From NCBI RefSeq assembly GCF_000238595.1, contig NZ_AGTS01000063.1, positions 1 to 64,000 on the forward strand: DNA of 64,000 nucleotides, read 5' to 3'. The notes under the pieces are model-generated. The model was not told the origin of the DNA. It ran no database searches and worked only from the letters and a program-made list of their open reading frames with translations. The DNA is from Acidovorax sp. NO-1 (GTDB taxonomy: Bacteria; Pseudomonadota; Gammaproteobacteria; Burkholderiales; Burkholderiaceae_C). A program made the position numbers and the translations under genes. Of the stretch, positions 41,008 to 51,806 are shown piece after piece; the first letter of the stretch is position 1, and every line of letters begins with the position of its first letter.

Positions 41008-41083
41008 TGGCTCCTCGACCTGGGCTCGAACCAGGGACCTACGGATTAACAGTCCGGCGCTCTACCGACTGAGCTATCGAGGA
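41008..41083 (-). tRNA. tRNA-Asn (GUU), second copy
   Basis: A 76-nt tRNA with anticodon GUU, encoded CCA, and fully Watson-Crick acceptor stem. It is 49 bases upstream of the first copy on the same strand, so the two are probably one transcript ending at the terminator at 40831-40872. Confidence 0.95.
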
Positions 41084-41150
41084 ACAAGACTTAGATTATA
41101 TACACAAAAACGGTGCCAAAAACGAATCACGGGCGCTTTGTGAACCGGCT

Positions 41151-41570
41151 CTAGGGTTCCGGTCTGCGCCACAGCCATGCCGCCACGCACACCATGCTGG
41201 TGGTGGCGACACCGATGACCCATGGCCGGGCACCGGTGGCTACCAGCGCGATGCCGCTGAGCGCCATGAGCAGTGTGGCGCTCCACTTTGCGCGGCGGCT
41301 GACCCTGCCGCCTTGCGCCCAGTTGCGCAGCAAGGGCCCGAAAAGGCGATGGTTCCACAGCCAGCGGTACAGCCGCGGCGAGCTGCGCGCAGCCGCCCAG
41401 GCCGCCATCAGGATAAAGACGGTAGTGGGCAGCCCCGGGACAATCACACCGATGATGCCCAGTGCGAGGCAGCACACCGCAAATGCATGGAGCAGCCAGC
41501 GCAGGGGCCACGGCAGCGGGCGCAAGGGCGGTGCGTCGTCTTCGGGGGGCTCGGGCGGATGCGCAGGCAT
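41151..41570 (-). CDS. YbaN/DUF454 family membrane protein
   Basis: A 139-aa protein from the ATG at 41570; the open frame extends upstream without support. It has hydrophobic helices at about 22-58 and 95-135. The L-G-I-I-G-V-I-V-P-G-L-P-T-T-V-F motif (about 37-52) followed by R-S-S-P-R-L-Y-R-W-L is typical of DUF454. Function unknown; inner membrane. It lies between the tRNAs and def. Confidence 0.82.
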   Translation of the reverse strand: MPAHPPEPPEDDAPPLRPLPWPLRWLLHAFAVCCLALGIIGVIVPGLPTTVFILMAAWAAARSSPRLYRWLWNHRLFGPLLRNWAQGGRVSRRAKWSATLLMALSGIALVATGARPWVIGVATTSMVCVAAWLWRRPEP

Positions 41571-41662
41571 GCCCCGTATTGTGAATGCGGCAGCCGCCGT
41601 GTTCACGCTATGCTGCCGCAAGCCGAGCAACGGTTTTTCTTCTTGACCAGGACATACCTCCC

Positions 41663-42199
41663 ATGACCATCCGCACCATTTTGAAGATGGGCGATCCGCG
41701 CCTGCTGCGCATCGCCCAGCCGGTCACCGCGTTCGATACCGAAGCGCTTCACTTTCTGGTCCGCGACATGTTTGACACCATGCGCTCTGTCAACGGCGCG
41801 GGGCTGGCTGCGCCGCAAATTGGTGAGGACCTGCAACTCGTGATCTTTGGCTCCGCTGAGCGCAACCCGCGCTACCCGGACCGGCCCCTTGTTCCTCCCA
41901 CCGTCCTGCTCAACCCGGTCATCTCCCCGCTGGGCATCGAGGAGGAAGAAGACTGGGAGGGCTGCCTTTCCGTGCCAGGATTGCGGGGCAAGGTACCGCG
42001 TTGGTCGCGCATTCGCTACACCGGGGTGGACCTGCACGGTGACCCGATTGATCGCACGGTGGACGGCTTTCATGCGCGGGTGGTGCAACACGAATGCGAC
42101 CACCTCGTCGGCAAGCTCTATCCCATGCGCGTGCGCGACTTCACGCAGTTTGGGTTCACAGAGGTACTGTTTCCGGACATCAGTGACGCTGAGGAGTAG
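41663..42199 (+). CDS. def: Peptide deformylase
   Basis: A 178-aa metalloenzyme that removes the formyl group from new proteins. The three motifs are [10 protein letters not shown] (about 45-54), E-G-C-L-S-V-P-G (about 101-108) and Q-H-E-C-D-H-L-V-G (about 144-152), with the metal-binding Cys and two His and the catalytic Glu. The start at 41663 is chosen for its fit with [14 protein letters not shown]; the frame upstream has no conservation. The gene is monocistronic here, not beside fmt. Confidence 0.95.
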   Translation: MTIRTILKMGDPRLLRIAQPVTAFDTEALHFLVRDMFDTMRSVNGAGLAAPQIGEDLQLVIFGSAERNPRYPDRPLVPPTVLLNPVISPLGIEEEEDWEGCLSVPGLRGKVPRWSRIRYTGVDLHGDPIDRTVDGFHARVVQHECDHLVGKLYPMRVRDFTQFGFTEVLFPDISDAEE

Positions 42200-42252
42200 G
42201 CCGGTACCGGCCAGAAAATTGTCAACCCAACGCCCTTGGAGCGCCGCGCTTG

Positions 42253-44850
42253 TTACGCAGACAACTCGCGCAGCAGTTCCGTCTCGATCTCGATCTGGCG
42301 GGCGTTGTTCTGCAGTTCCGGGCCCTGTATCAGGAACGTGTCTTCCACGCGTTCGCCCAGCGTGCTGACCTTGGCAAGCTGCACGCTCAGTTGGTGCTGC
42401 GCCAGGATGCGCGCCACCACATAGAGCAGGCCCGCGCGGTCGCTGGCTGAGATGGCCAGCAGCCAGCGCTGCGCCTTTTCGTCGGGTCGCAGCGTGACGC
42501 GCGGGGCCACGGGAAAACTCTTCACCCTGCGCGACACCCGCTTGCGCGCAGGTTCGGGCAACGGGCCGCCGGCTTCAATCACGCGCACCAGATCGCTTTC
42601 GACCATGTGCGTGAGCTCCCGGTAGTGCCCTGGTTGCGAGGAAGCGACCACCTGGAAAGTGTCCAGCGCGTAGCCGTTGTTCGCAGTGTGGACCCGGGCA
42701 TCCAGGATGCTGAAGCCCGCCCGGTCAAAATAGCTGCAGATGCGCGCGAAAAGATCCGGCTGGTCCGCGGCGTAGACCATCACCTGCAACCCATCGCCCG
42801 CCAGGGACTGGCGCGCGCGCACCACCGGCCTGGCAGTGCCCACATGGCGCGAAAGGTGGCGGGTGTGCCAGGCAATATCGGCGGCTTCGTGGCGCATGAA
42901 GTAGCTCACATCGAGCGTCCCCCACAAGGCCTTGTGGGCCTCGAAGGGCAGGGCGCTCAGGGCCAGCAGCACCAACGCCTCGCGCTTGCGGGCCTCGATT
43001 TCTGCGGCAGCATCCGGTGCCCGACCGCCCAGTGTGCGCAGCGTGGCGCGGTACAGGTCTTCCAGCAACTTGCCCTTCCAGGCGTTCCAGACCTTGGGGC
43101 TGGTGCCCCGGATGTCCGCCACCGTGAGCAGGTACATGGCGGTGAGGTTGCGCTCGTTGCCAACGCGGCGTGCAAAGGCGGCGATCACGTCGGGGTCGCT
43201 CAGGTCCTGCTTTTGCGCCACCGTGCTCATGGTCAGGTGCTCACGCACCAGAAACTCGATGAGCCGGGCGTCTTCGCGGTCCACGCCGTGCTGGCGGCAA
43301 AAGCGTCGCACTTCTTCGGCGCCGATCTGCGAATGGTCGCCTCCGCGCCCCTTTCCAATGTCGTGAAACAGCGCGGCCAGGTACAGGATCCAGGGCTTGT
43401 CCCAGCCGCCCGCCAGCTGCGAGCAGAACGGGTACTCGTGCGCATGCTCGGCCATGAAGAACCGGCGCATGTTGCGCAGCACCATCAGGATGTGCTGGTC
43501 CACCGTGTACACGTGAAACAGGTCGTGCTGCATCTGCCCCACGATGCGGCGAAACGGCCACAGGTAGCGCCCCAGCACCGAGGTCTGGTTCATCAGCCGC
43601 ATGGCATGCGTGATGCCTGAGGGCTGCTGCAGAATCCGCATGAAGGCACCGCGGTTGACCGGGTCGCGCCGGAAAGCGCTGTCCATCACGCCGCGCGCGT
43701 TGTACAGCGCGCGCAGGGTACGGGCCGACAGGTCCTTGAGCCCCACGGTGGTCTGGTAGAGCAAAAAGGTCTCCAGAATCGCGTGCGGGTCGCGGGTGTA
43801 CAGGTCGTCGCTGGCGACCTCGATGAGGCCCGCCTTTTCGAAGAAACGCTCGTTGATCGGGCGCGGCTCGTGCGTCGAGGGGCTCAGGCGCTCTTCGATG
43901 TTGAGCAGCAGGATCTGGCTGAGCTGCGACACGGCCTTGGCCGCCCAGTAGTAGCGCCGCATCAGGCTCTCACTGGCGCGCATGGGCAGGCGCGAGCCAT
44001 CGGGCGCTTGCGAGCGGTAGCCGAACGACTCCGCCACGGCGGTCTGCAGGTCGAACACCAGGCGGTCTTCATGCCGCCCCGCAGCCGCATGCAAACGCGC
44101 GCGGATGAGACACAGCAGCGCCTCGTTGCGCTCGATCTGGCGCACCTCGAAGGCTGTGGCCAAGCCGCTTGCGGCCAGCTCCTTCCAGTTGTTTCCCAAC
44201 CCGGCGGCCTGGGAGACCCACAGGATCATCTGCAGGTCGCGCAGCCCTCCCGGCGACTCCTTGCAGTTGGGCTCCAGCGAGTAGGGCGTGTTCTCGTACT
44301 TGGTATGGCGCTGGCGCATTTCCAGCGTCTTGGCCACCAGAAAGGCCTGGGGATTCATCTGCGCCCGGTACTGGCGCTGGAATTCGGCAAACAGCGCAGC
44401 GTTGCCGCACACCAGCCGCGATTCCAGCAGCGACGTCTGCACGGTGACATCGCCCGCGCTCTCGGCCAGGCATTCGGCCACGGTGCGCACGCTCGATCCG
44501 ATCTCCAGGCCCGCGTCCCAGCAGCTGCCGATGAAGCCTTCCAGCTGGGTGCGCAGCGCGCTGCCTGCCTCGGGGGCAGCGCCATCGGGCAGCAGCAGCA
44601 GCACATCGACATCCGAGTAGGGAAAGAGTTGGTCCCGCCCAAAGCCGCCCACTGCAACCAGGGCCAGGTCGGCGGGCAGCCCTGCCCGCTGCCACAGCGT
44701 TTGCAGCAAGGTGCCTGCGAGCGAGGAGAGCTTGCGCAGCAGCACGCGGATGCCGCGTGTGGAGGCGCCAGTCGATTGCATCGCGGCCAGCAGGGCCGCC
44801 TTGTCGCTGCGGTAGGCGTCTCTCAGGGCATGGAGTTCAGTCATGGTCAT
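42253..44850 (-). CDS. glnD: PII uridylyltransferase / uridylyl-removing enzyme
   Basis: An 865-aa bifunctional nitrogen sensor that adds or removes UMP on PII according to glutamine. The nucleotidyltransferase motif [17 protein letters not shown] (about 69-85) is followed by the HD phosphohydrolase domain ([15 protein letters not shown], about 493-507) and two C-terminal ACT domains (about 695-775 and 805-865). Length and order are standard. It is convergent with def. Confidence 0.96.
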   Translation of the reverse strand: MTMTELHALRDAYRSDKAALLAAMQSTGASTRGIRVLLRKLSSLAGTLLQTLWQRAGLPADLALVAVGGFGRDQLFPYSDVDVLLLLPDGAAPEAGSALRTQLEGFIGSCWDAGLEIGSSVRTVAECLAESAGDVTVQTSLLESRLVCGNAALFAEFQRQYRAQMNPQAFLVAKTLEMRQRHTKYENTPYSLEPNCKESPGGLRDLQMILWVSQAAGLGNNWKELAASGLATAFEVRQIERNEALLCLIRARLHAAAGRHEDRLVFDLQTAVAESFGYRSQAPDGSRLPMRASESLMRRYYWAAKAVSQLSQILLLNIEERLSPSTHEPRPINERFFEKAGLIEVASDDLYTRDPHAILETFLLYQTTVGLKDLSARTLRALYNARGVMDSAFRRDPVNRGAFMRILQQPSGITHAMRLMNQTSVLGRYLWPFRRIVGQMQHDLFHVYTVDQHILMVLRNMRRFFMAEHAHEYPFCSQLAGGWDKPWILYLAALFHDIGKGRGGDHSQIGAEEVRRFCRQHGVDREDARLIEFLVREHLTMSTVAQKQDLSDPDVIAAFARRVGNERNLTAMYLLTVADIRGTSPKVWNAWKGKLLEDLYRATLRTLGGRAPDAAAEIEARKREALVLLALSALPFEAHKALWGTLDVSYFMRHEAADIAWHTRHLSRHVGTARPVVRARQSLAGDGLQVMVYAADQPDLFARICSYFDRAGFSILDARVHTANNGYALDTFQVVASSQPGHYRELTHMVESDLVRVIEAGGPLPEPARKRVSRRVKSFPVAPRVTLRPDEKAQRWLLAISASDRAGLLYVVARILAQHQLSVQLAKVSTLGERVEDTFLIQGPELQNNARQIEIETELLRELSA

Positions 44851-44940
44851 TGGGTGCGCGGTGGATGGGCCATGAAAATGCCATGCAAGAGTTGTGCGAG
44901 CCAGTGCGATAGGTGCCCCGCGCGCCGTCGCCGGGCTGGT

Positions 44941-45756
44941 TCAGGTGGCTGTGGCGGTGACAAAGGGCGGCGGCGGTGGCGAGCCTGCCGACAGCGTCAT
45001 CACTTCATACCCCGTGGGCGTGACCAGCACGGTGTGCTCCCACTGGGCCGACAGGCTGTGGTCCTTGGTCACGATGGTCCAGCCGTCGTTGCCAAAATCT
45101 TTTACCTCGCGGCGGCCTGCGTTGATCATGGGCTCGATGGTGAACACCATGCCCGGCACCAGTTCTTCGAGCGTGCCGGGCTTGCCGTAGTGCAGCACCT
45201 GGGGTTCTTCGTGAAACTTCTTGCCAATGCCATGGCCGCAGAACTCGCGCACCACCGAGAAACCGTTGCCTTCTGCAAACTTCTGGATCGCGTGGCCGAT
45301 ATCCCCCAGCCGCGCGCCGGGCCTGACCTGCACGATGCCATGCCACATGGCTTCAAAGGTCAGCGCCGACAGGCGCTTGGCGGCGATCGAACATTCGCCG
45401 ATCAGGAACATGCGGCTGTTGTCGCCGTACCAGCCGTCTGGCGTGATCACCGTGACGTCCACATTGACGATGTCACCCTTTTTCAGCGGCTTGTCGTTGG
45501 GGATGCCGTGGCACACCACGTGGTTGACCGAGGTGCACAGTGACGCGGGGTAGGGCGGGTAGCCGGGTGGCTGGTAGCCCACGGTGGCAGACACGGTGCC
45601 CTGCTGCGCCATGCATTCGGCGCCCAGGCGGTCGATTTCCTTGGTGGTGATGCCAGGTTTGATGTGGGGAGTGATGTAGTCCAGCACTTCAGAGGCCAGG
45701 CGGCAGGCCAGGCGCATGCCCTCAATGTCTTCAGCGCTTTTGATGGTGATGCTCAT
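44941..45756 (-). CDS. map: Methionine aminopeptidase, type I
   Basis: A 271-aa enzyme that removes the initiator Met. The ATG at 45756 (M-S-I-T-I-K) is selected; a longer frame exists upstream but lies in the intergenic region. Metal ligands are seen in V-D-V-T-V (Asp), D-N-S-R-M-F-type region (Asp), G-H-G-I-G-K-x-F-H-E (His) and E-P-M-I-N (Glu). The C-terminus has W-E-H-T-V-L-V-T. In most relatives map sits by rpsB; here it is 90 bases upstream of glnD on the same strand. Confidence 0.95.
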   Translation of the reverse strand: MSITIKSAEDIEGMRLACRLASEVLDYITPHIKPGITTKEIDRLGAECMAQQGTVSATVGYQPPGYPPYPASLCTSVNHVVCHGIPNDKPLKKGDIVNVDVTVITPDGWYGDNSRMFLIGECSIAAKRLSALTFEAMWHGIVQVRPGARLGDIGHAIQKFAEGNGFSVVREFCGHGIGKKFHEEPQVLHYGKPGTLEELVPGMVFTIEPMINAGRREVKDFGNDGWTIVTKDHSLSAQWEHTVLVTPTGYEVMTLSAGSPPPPPFVTATAT

Positions 45757-45851
45757 GCCGCAATTATCCCATTGGCCCCGTGTTGCCGCTGGGCGCGCAA
45801 GCCGCCCAGTAAAATGCCGGGTTCCCCTCACACCCCCAACAGGCCGCTACC

Positions 45852-48800
45852 GTGACCTTGCACATGACCACGCTGGCGGGCGGCAACGCCCTCAGCTCCT
45901 TCCGCGCCCAGCAACTTCAACCCGCCCTGGAGGCGATCCACCCCAAGATCAGCGGTATTGCAGCGCGTTTCGTGCACCTGGTCGCCACCGACGCGGCCCC
46001 CACACCCACCGAGCAAGAACGCCTGGCTGCGCTGCTGACCTATGGCGACCCGTACGCCGGCCCCGAAGACGGCGCCATGCTCATCGTCACGCCGCGGCTG
46101 GGCACGCTGTCGCCCTGGGCTTCCAAGGCCACCGACATTGCGCGCAACTGCGGCATCGCCATCCGCCGTGTGGAGCGCATCACCGAGTACCGCATCAGCC
46201 TCAAATCCGGCCTGCTGGGCAAGACGCCCGAGCTGACGGCCGAGCAACTGGGCCAGATCGCCGCACTGCTGCACGACCGCATGACCGAATCGGTGGTGGC
46301 CGACCGCAGCGCCGCTGCTGCCTTGTTCACCGAACTGCAGCCCGCGCCCATGGAGCATGTGGATGTGCTGGCCGGTGGCCGCGCTGCACTGGAAGCCGCC
46401 AACACCCGCTTTGGCCTGGCACTGGCCGACGATGAAATCGACTACCTTGTGACTGCGTTCACAGGCCTCGCGCGCAACCCCACCGATGTGGAACTGATGA
46501 TGTTCGCGCAGGCCAACAGCGAGCACTGCCGCCACAAGATTTTCAACGCCCAGTTCACCATCGACGGCGTGGCGCAGGACAAATCGCTGTTCGGCATGAT
46601 CCGCAACACCCACCAGCTGGCGCCCCAGCACACGGTGATCGCGTACTCGGACAACGCCTCCGTCATGGAAGGCCATCAGGTTGAGCGTTTTGTAGCCAAA
46701 ATGGGCTCTGTCGCTTATCCATCAAGCGCTAATAGCTATCAAAAGAGTAGCGTTACCCAACATGTGCTGATGAAGGTGGAAACCCACAACCACCCCACGG
46801 CCATCTCGCCCTTCCCCGGCGCATCGACCGGCGCAGGCGGCGAGATCCGCGACGAAGGCGCCACGGGCCGGGGCTCCAAGCCCAAGGCGGGCCTCACGGG
46901 TTTCACCGTGTCCAAGCTATGGGGCTCCACCGTCGGCAAGCCCGAGCACATTGCCAGCCCGCTGCAGATCATGGTCGAAGGCCCCTTGGGCGGCGCGGCG
47001 TTCAACAACGAATTCGGCCGCCCCAACCTGAACGGCTACTTCCGTGAGTACGAGCAAGAAGTCGGCGGCGTGCAGCGTGGCTACCACAAGCCCATCATGA
47101 TCGCGGGCGGCGTGGGCGTGATCGATGCAGAGCTGACCAAAAAGATCGAATTCCCTGCAGGCTCGCTGCTGATCCAGCTGGGCGGCCCCGGCATGCGCAT
47201 CGGCATGGGCGGCAGCGCCGCCAGCTCCATGGCCACCGGCACCAATGCGGCCGAGCTGGACTTTGACTCGGTGCAGCGCGGCAACCCCGAGATCGAGCGC
47301 CGTGCGCAAGAGGTCATCAACCACTGCTGGGCACAGGGCACGGCCAACCCCATCCTCGCCATCCACGACGTGGGCGCGGGCGGTTTGTCCAACGCCTTCC
47401 CCGAGCTGTCCAACGACGCAGGCCGGGGCGCACGCTTTGACCTGCGCGCCGTGCAGCTCGAAGAGTCTGGCATGAGCCCGAAGGAAATCTGGAGCAACGA
47501 GTCGCAAGAACGCTACGTGCTGGCGATTGCGCCCGAATCGCTGGAACAGTTCAAGGCCTTCTGCGAGCGCGAGCGCTGCCCGTTTGCCGTGATCGGCACG
47601 GCCACCGAAGAGCGCCAGCTGGTGCTGCACGACCCCGCCGCCACGGCCGACGACCAGAAGCTGCCCGTGGACATGCCCATGAACGTGCTGCTGGGCAAGC
47701 CGCCCAAGATGCACCGCGACGTGACCACCGTGGCGCGTGAATTCAAGCCCATGGACTTGACCGGCGTACCGCTGCAAAAGGCCGTGATCGACGTGCTGGC
47801 CCACCCCACGGTGGCGTCCAAGCGCTTCCTCATCACCATTGGCGACCGCACGGTGGGCGGCCTCAGCCACCGCGACCAGATGGTTGGCCCCTGGCAAGTG
47901 CCTGTGGCCGATTGCGCCGTGACGCTGGCCGACTACAAAGGCTTTGCGGGCGAGGCGATGAGCATGGGTGAGCGTACGCCGCTCGCCGCCATCAACGCCC
48001 CCGCCTCGGGCCGCATGGCGGTGGCCGAAGCGCTGACCAATCTGCTCGCAGCGCCCATTGAGCTGCCGCGCGTGAAGCTGTCGGCCAACTGGATGGCCGC
48101 GTGTGGCGAACCGGGCGAAGACGCCGCGCTGTACGAAACCGTGAAAGCCGTGGGCATGGAGCTGTGCCCCGCGTTGGGCATCAGCATCCCTGTGGGCAAG
48201 GACAGCCTGTCCATGCGCACGCAGTGGTCTGAAGGCGCTGACAAGAAAAAGGTCACCTCGCCCGTCAGCCTGATCGTGAGCGCGTTTGCATCGCTGGCGG
48301 ACGTGCGCGGCACGTTCACGCCCCAGCTCGACGCCACCGAGGCCGACACCACGCTGGTGCTGATCGATCTGGGCAAAGGCCAGAGCCGCATGGGCGGCAG
48401 CATCCTCGGCCAGACGCTGGAGCAAAGCGGCGACGTCGTGCCCGATGTGGACGACCCGCAAGACCTGGTCAACCTCGTCAACGCCGTGAACGCACTGCGC
48501 GCCAAGGGCCAGATCCTGGCCTACCACGACCGCAGCGACGGCGGCCTGCTGGCCGCAGTGGCTGAAATGGCCTTTGCGGGCCACGTGGGTGTGTCGCTCA
48601 ATGTGGATCTGCTGGTGACCGAGGGCGACGGCATCACCGACAGCCGCGCCGAAGTGGGCGATGCCAAGAACTGGTCGGGCCAGGTCAGCGCGCGCCGCGA
48701 AGAGCTCACGCTCAAAGCCCTGTTCAACGAAGAACTGGGCGTGGTGCTGCAGGTCAAGACCAGCGAGCGCAATGAGGTGATGCAGACCCTGCGTGAGCAC

Positions 48801-49859
48801 GGCCTGTCCAGGTTCAGCCACTTCATCGGCAAGACGCGCCCCGCGTCGTCGTCCATTGATGCGGGCAAGGGCGAGCTGCAGGTCTGGCGCGATGCCAAGG
48901 CCGTGTTCAGTGCCTCGCTGGCCGACCTGCACCAGGTGTGGGACGCGGTGAGCTGGAAGATCTGCCAGCAGCGCGATAACCCCGCCAACGCCGATGCCGA
49001 GCACGCTGCAGCGGGCGAGCCCACCGACCCCGGCCTGCACGTGCACCTCACGTTCGACGCCGCTGACAACGTGGCTGCACCGTTCCTTCAGCTTTCCAAA
49101 CCCAAGGTCGCCATCTTGCGCGAGCAGGGCGTGAACTCGCACATCGAAATGGCCTACGCCTTCACCGAGGCGGGCTTCGAGGCCTACGACGTGCACATGA
49201 CCGACCTGCAGACCGGCCGCGTCAAGCTCGAAGACTTCAAGGGCGTGGTCGCCTGTGGCGGCTTCAGCTATGGCGACACGCTGGGCGCGGGCATTGGGTG
49301 GGCGCGCAGCATCACCTTCAACCCCGTGCTGGCGGCGCAGTTCCAGGGCTTCTTTGGCCGCACCGACACGTTTGGCCTGGGCGTGTGCAACGGCTGCCAG
49401 ATGTTTGCCGAGCTGGCCGACATCATCCCCGGCGCACAAGACTGGCCGCGCTTCACCACCAACCAGAGCGAGCGCTTCGAGGCCCGCCTGTCGCTGGTGG
49501 AAGTGCTCGAATCCCCCAGCCTGTTCCTGCAAGGCATGGCGGGCAGCCGCCTGGCGATTGCCGTGGCGCACGGCGAGGGCTATGCCAACTTCAAGTACCG
49601 GGGCAATGCCGACAAGGCCATTGCTGCGATGCGCTATGTGGACAACCATGGCCGCCCCACCGAGCAGTACCCGTTCAACCCCAACGGCAGCGCGGGTGGC
49701 CTCACGGCCGTGACCACGGTAGACGGCCGCTTCACTGCCATGATGCCGCACCCCGAGCGCGTGTTCCGCAACGTGCAGATGAGCTGGACCAGCGAGGACA
49801 AGGCCCAGTACAGCGGCTGGATGCGCATCTGGCGCAACGCGCGCAAGTGGGTGGGGTGA
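45852..49859 (+). CDS. purL: Phosphoribosylformylglycinamidine synthase (large, single-chain)
   Basis: A 1335-aa enzyme of purine synthesis making FGAM from FGAR, ATP and glutamine. A GTG start at 45852 is likely (ATG at 45864 also possible). Order: N-terminal PurS-like part, two AIR-synthase-like halves ([11 protein letters not shown] near 308, [11 protein letters not shown]-type region near 510), and a C-terminal class I glutaminase with V-C-N-G-C-Q (catalytic Cys near 1179) and M-M-P-H-P-E-R (about 1297-1303). Residues 281-300 are encoded by a dispersed intergenic repeat inserted in frame (46692-46751). The probable terminator at 49896-49953 is another copy of that repeat. Confidence 0.95.
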   Translation: MTLHMTTLAGGNALSSFRAQQLQPALEAIHPKISGIAARFVHLVATDAAPTPTEQERLAALLTYGDPYAGPEDGAMLIVTPRLGTLSPWASKATDIARNCGIAIRRVERITEYRISLKSGLLGKTPELTAEQLGQIAALLHDRMTESVVADRSAAAALFTELQPAPMEHVDVLAGGRAALEAANTRFGLALADDEIDYLVTAFTGLARNPTDVELMMFAQANSEHCRHKIFNAQFTIDGVAQDKSLFGMIRNTHQLAPQHTVIAYSDNASVMEGHQVERFVAKMGSVAYPSSANSYQKSSVTQHVLMKVETHNHPTAISPFPGASTGAGGEIRDEGATGRGSKPKAGLTGFTVSKLWGSTVGKPEHIASPLQIMVEGPLGGAAFNNEFGRPNLNGYFREYEQEVGGVQRGYHKPIMIAGGVGVIDAELTKKIEFPAGSLLIQLGGPGMRIGMGGSAASSMATGTNAAELDFDSVQRGNPEIERRAQEVINHCWAQGTANPILAIHDVGAGGLSNAFPELSNDAGRGARFDLRAVQLEESGMSPKEIWSNESQERYVLAIAPESLEQFKAFCERERCPFAVIGTATEERQLVLHDPAATADDQKLPVDMPMNVLLGKPPKMHRDVTTVAREFKPMDLTGVPLQKAVIDVLAHPTVASKRFLITIGDRTVGGLSHRDQMVGPWQVPVADCAVTLADYKGFAGEAMSMGERTPLAAINAPASGRMAVAEALTNLLAAPIELPRVKLSANWMAACGEPGEDAALYETVKAVGMELCPALGISIPVGKDSLSMRTQWSEGADKKKVTSPVSLIVSAFASLADVRGTFTPQLDATEADTTLVLIDLGKGQSRMGGSILGQTLEQSGDVVPDVDDPQDLVNLVNAVNALRAKGQILAYHDRSDGGLLAAVAEMAFAGHVGVSLNVDLLVTEGDGITDSRAEVGDAKNWSGQVSARREELTLKALFNEELGVVLQVKTSERNEVMQTLREHGLSRFSHFIGKTRPASSSIDAGKGELQVWRDAKAVFSASLADLHQVWDAVSWKICQQRDNPANADAEHAAAGEPTDPGLHVHLTFDAADNVAAPFLQLSKPKVAILREQGVNSHIEMAYAFTEAGFEAYDVHMTDLQTGRVKLEDFKGVVACGGFSYGDTLGAGIGWARSITFNPVLAAQFQGFFGRTDTFGLGVCNGCQMFAELADIIPGAQDWPRFTTNQSERFEARLSLVEVLESPSLFLQGMAGSRLAIAVAHGEGYANFKYRGNADKAIAAMRYVDNHGRPTEQYPFNPNGSAGGLTAVTTVDGRFTAMMPHPERVFRNVQMSWTSEDKAQYSGWMRIWRNARKWVG
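46692..46751 (+). repeat. Dispersed hairpin repeat inside purL (20 codons)
   Basis: A 60-bp copy of the Comamonadaceae dispersed repeat: core CGCTTATCCATCAAGCGCT, flanking ATAGCTATCAAAA and final AGTAGC. It starts exactly at a codon boundary (280 codons after the start) and encodes [20 protein letters not shown] without a stop. Other copies are at 49896, 56033, 58972 and 62777. Confidence 0.85.
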
Positions 49860-49895
49860 CCGGCTGGCGGGGCGCAGCGCGGCACGCACACTGAA

Positions 49896-49953
49896 AACGC
49901 TATAACAATAATAGCTTCTGGCGCTTGATAGGCAAGCGCTGGAAGCTTTTTTT
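49896..49953 (+). terminator. Dispersed repeat acting as purL terminator
   Basis: A repeat copy in which the arms pair over 14 bases (49913-49926 with 49934-49947, two wobble pairs) and are followed at once by seven Ts (49947-49953). Position 40-90 bases after the purL stop makes it the obvious intrinsic terminator. Confidence 0.8.
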
Positions 49954-49991
49954 ATTCATAATCCGCACTTCTTCATTTTTCGGAGCCTCTT

Positions 49992-50981
49992 ATGGCCGGT
50001 GCCAGCCTGTTGACCCTGCTCGACGATATTGCTGCAGTTCTGGATGACGTTGCGCTGATGACCAAGGTCGCGGCCAAGAAGAGCGCGGCCATGGCCGACG
50101 ATGTGTCGGTGATGACCAAGGTGGCCGCGCAGAAGACGGCGGGAGTGTTGGGCGACGATCTGGCGCTCAACGCGCAGCAGGTCTCGGGCGTGCGGGCCGA
50201 GCGTGAGCTCCCCGTGGTGTGGGCGGTGTGCAAGGGCTCCTTTGTCAACAAGCTCATCCTGGTGCCTGCGGCGCTGCTGATTGGCCACTTTGCGCCATGG
50301 GCCGTCACGCCGCTGTTGATGGTGGGCGGTGCCTTCCTGTGTTTTGAGGGCTTTGAAAAGCTGGCCCACAAATTTCTGCATGCACCGCACGAAGACGCGG
50401 CCCAGCACGAAAGCCACGCCCTGGCCAACGCCAATCCGGCGGTGGACCTGGTCACGTTCGAGAAGGACAAGATCAAGGGTGCCGTGCGCACCGACTTCAT
50501 CCTGTCGGCCGAAATCATTGCCATCACCCTGGGCACCGTGGCCACGGCACCCTTTGGGCAGCAGGTGGCCGTGCTGGCGGGCATTGCGCTCATCATGACC
50601 GTGGGGGTGTACGGGCTGGTGGCCGGCATCGTCAAGCTGGATGACCTGGGCGTGTGGCTCAACAACAAGACCAGCAGCGTGGCGCGCGCCATGGGTTCGG
50701 GCATTCTGCGGGCGGCGCCCTGGCTGATGAAGGGGCTGTCGGTGGCGGGTACGGCGGCCATGTTTCTGGTGGGCGGTGGCATCCTGGTGCACGGCGTGCC
50801 GGTGGTGCACCATGCGGTCGAGGCGGCCGGCGCCGCCGCGGCCACATGGCCGGTGGGCCCGCTGTGGGGGGTGCTGGTGCCCAATCTGCTCAACGCAGTC
50901 GTCGGGGTCGTGGCGGGCGGCCTGGTGCTGGCTGCCGTCACGCTGGTACAGCGCCTGCGCCGCAAGTCCATAACGGCATAG
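49992..50981 (+). CDS. DUF808 (YedI-like) membrane protein
   Basis: A 329-aa inner-membrane protein of the DUF808 family. The N-terminus [17 protein letters not shown] is diagnostic, followed by a near-repeated M-T-K-V-A-A segment (about 32-60). Hydrophobic segments occur near 85-120, 175-220, 245-275 and 285-320. Function unknown. Its ATG lies 40 bases after the purL terminator, with GGAG just upstream. Confidence 0.88.
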   Translation: MAGASLLTLLDDIAAVLDDVALMTKVAAKKSAAMADDVSVMTKVAAQKTAGVLGDDLALNAQQVSGVRAERELPVVWAVCKGSFVNKLILVPAALLIGHFAPWAVTPLLMVGGAFLCFEGFEKLAHKFLHAPHEDAAQHESHALANANPAVDLVTFEKDKIKGAVRTDFILSAEIIAITLGTVATAPFGQQVAVLAGIALIMTVGVYGLVAGIVKLDDLGVWLNNKTSSVARAMGSGILRAAPWLMKGLSVAGTAAMFLVGGGILVHGVPVVHHAVEAAGAAAATWPVGPLWGVLVPNLLNAVVGVVAGGLVLAAVTLVQRLRRKSITA

Positions 50982-51109
50982 TGGGTTTTGTTGATGTGGA
51001 TCTAAGGGTTAACACCAAGTCCTTGAGGTAGGGCAAGGGGTGCGGGCAGGCTTGGCGGTTCAATGCATGCACGGGGGTCGTCCCCGTCCAACCGATGCGA
51101 AGAATCAAC

Positions 51110-51700
51110 ATGAAAAAGAACCTGCTGGCTGTCGCTGTACTGTGTGCCCTGTCTTCTGGCGCCGCCCTTGCCCAACAGGCCGAAGGCCCCTTTATGGTCC
51201 GTGCCCGCGTGGTGCACCTGGACAGCGCCAACAAGGACAGCACGCCCCTGGGCCTCACGGTCAACAACAAGACGATTCCCGAAGTCGACATCACGTACTT
51301 CTTCAACCAGAACGTCGCCGCCGAGCTGATCCTGACCGTACCGCAAAAGCACACGCTGCGCGCCGGTGGCACGGCCATCGGCTCGCTCAAGCACCTGCCG
51401 CCCACGCTGCTGCTGCAGTACCACTTCGATGCACCCGGTTTCAAGCCCTATGTGGGCGCGGGCCTGAACTACACGCGCTTTTCCAGCGTGAACCTGCCCG
51501 CTGGCGTCAACATTGATCGCAACAGCTTTGGCGCTGCGCTGCAGGTGGGTGTGGACATCCCGCTGCAGAAGAACCTGTACCTCAACTTCGACGTCAAGAA
51601 GGTTTTCATCAAGACAGACGTCAAGGCCGGCGGCGCCAAGCTGGGCACGTTCAAGGTCGATCCCGTGCTGGTGGGCGTGGGTCTGGGCTGGCGCTTCTGA
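51110..51700 (+). CDS. ompW: OmpW-family outer-membrane protein
   Basis: A 196-aa porin-like protein. From the ATG at 51110 a signal peptide (M-K-K-N-L-L-A-V-A-V-L ... A-A-L-A-Q, about 1-21) is followed by an eight-strand beta barrel with the OmpW end L-G-V-G-L-G-W-R-F type C-terminus (ends in Phe). L-T-V-P-Q-K-H and L-P-P-T-L-L-L-Q-Y-H-F are family hallmarks. OmpW channels help uptake of small hydrophobic compounds. Its leader contains a short hairpin (ACGGGG/CCCCGT, about 51071-51087). A strong terminator follows. Confidence 0.9.
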   Translation: MKKNLLAVAVLCALSSGAALAQQAEGPFMVRARVVHLDSANKDSTPLGLTVNNKTIPEVDITYFFNQNVAAELILTVPQKHTLRAGGTAIGSLKHLPPTLLLQYHFDAPGFKPYVGAGLNYTRFSSVNLPAGVNIDRNSFGAALQVGVDIPLQKNLYLNFDVKKVFIKTDVKAGGAKLGTFKVDPVLVGVGLGWRF

Positions 51701-51734
51701 GGCGACGCAGCAACGCGTGTTTTCCAAGGGGAGG

Positions 51735-51769
51735 GGGCCGGTGTCTGCGAGGGCACCGGCCCTTTTTTT
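51735..51769 (+). terminator. Rho-independent terminator after ompW
   Basis: A 9-bp perfect stem (51735-51743 with 51754-51762, arm GGGCCGGTG) with a 10-base loop, followed by seven Ts. Confidence 0.9.
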
Positions 51770-51806
51770 GCAGTATGCGGCTGTGTTGAAAGGCGCTGCG
51801 GCCCGG

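Noticed and set aside
42199-42213. GGCCGGTACCGGCC palindrome after def
   Set aside because: It is a perfect short palindrome but has no T-run and no loop; too little evidence to call a terminator or operator.
43783-45543. A 586-codon plus-strand frame spanning glnD and map
   Set aside because: It runs antisense across two conserved genes and the gap between them; composition-driven only.
46917-49889. A 990-codon open frame on the minus strand opposite purL
   Set aside because: It is a shadow of the GC-rich purL frame; its translation is His/Ala/Gly/Arg-biased and has no domain signature.
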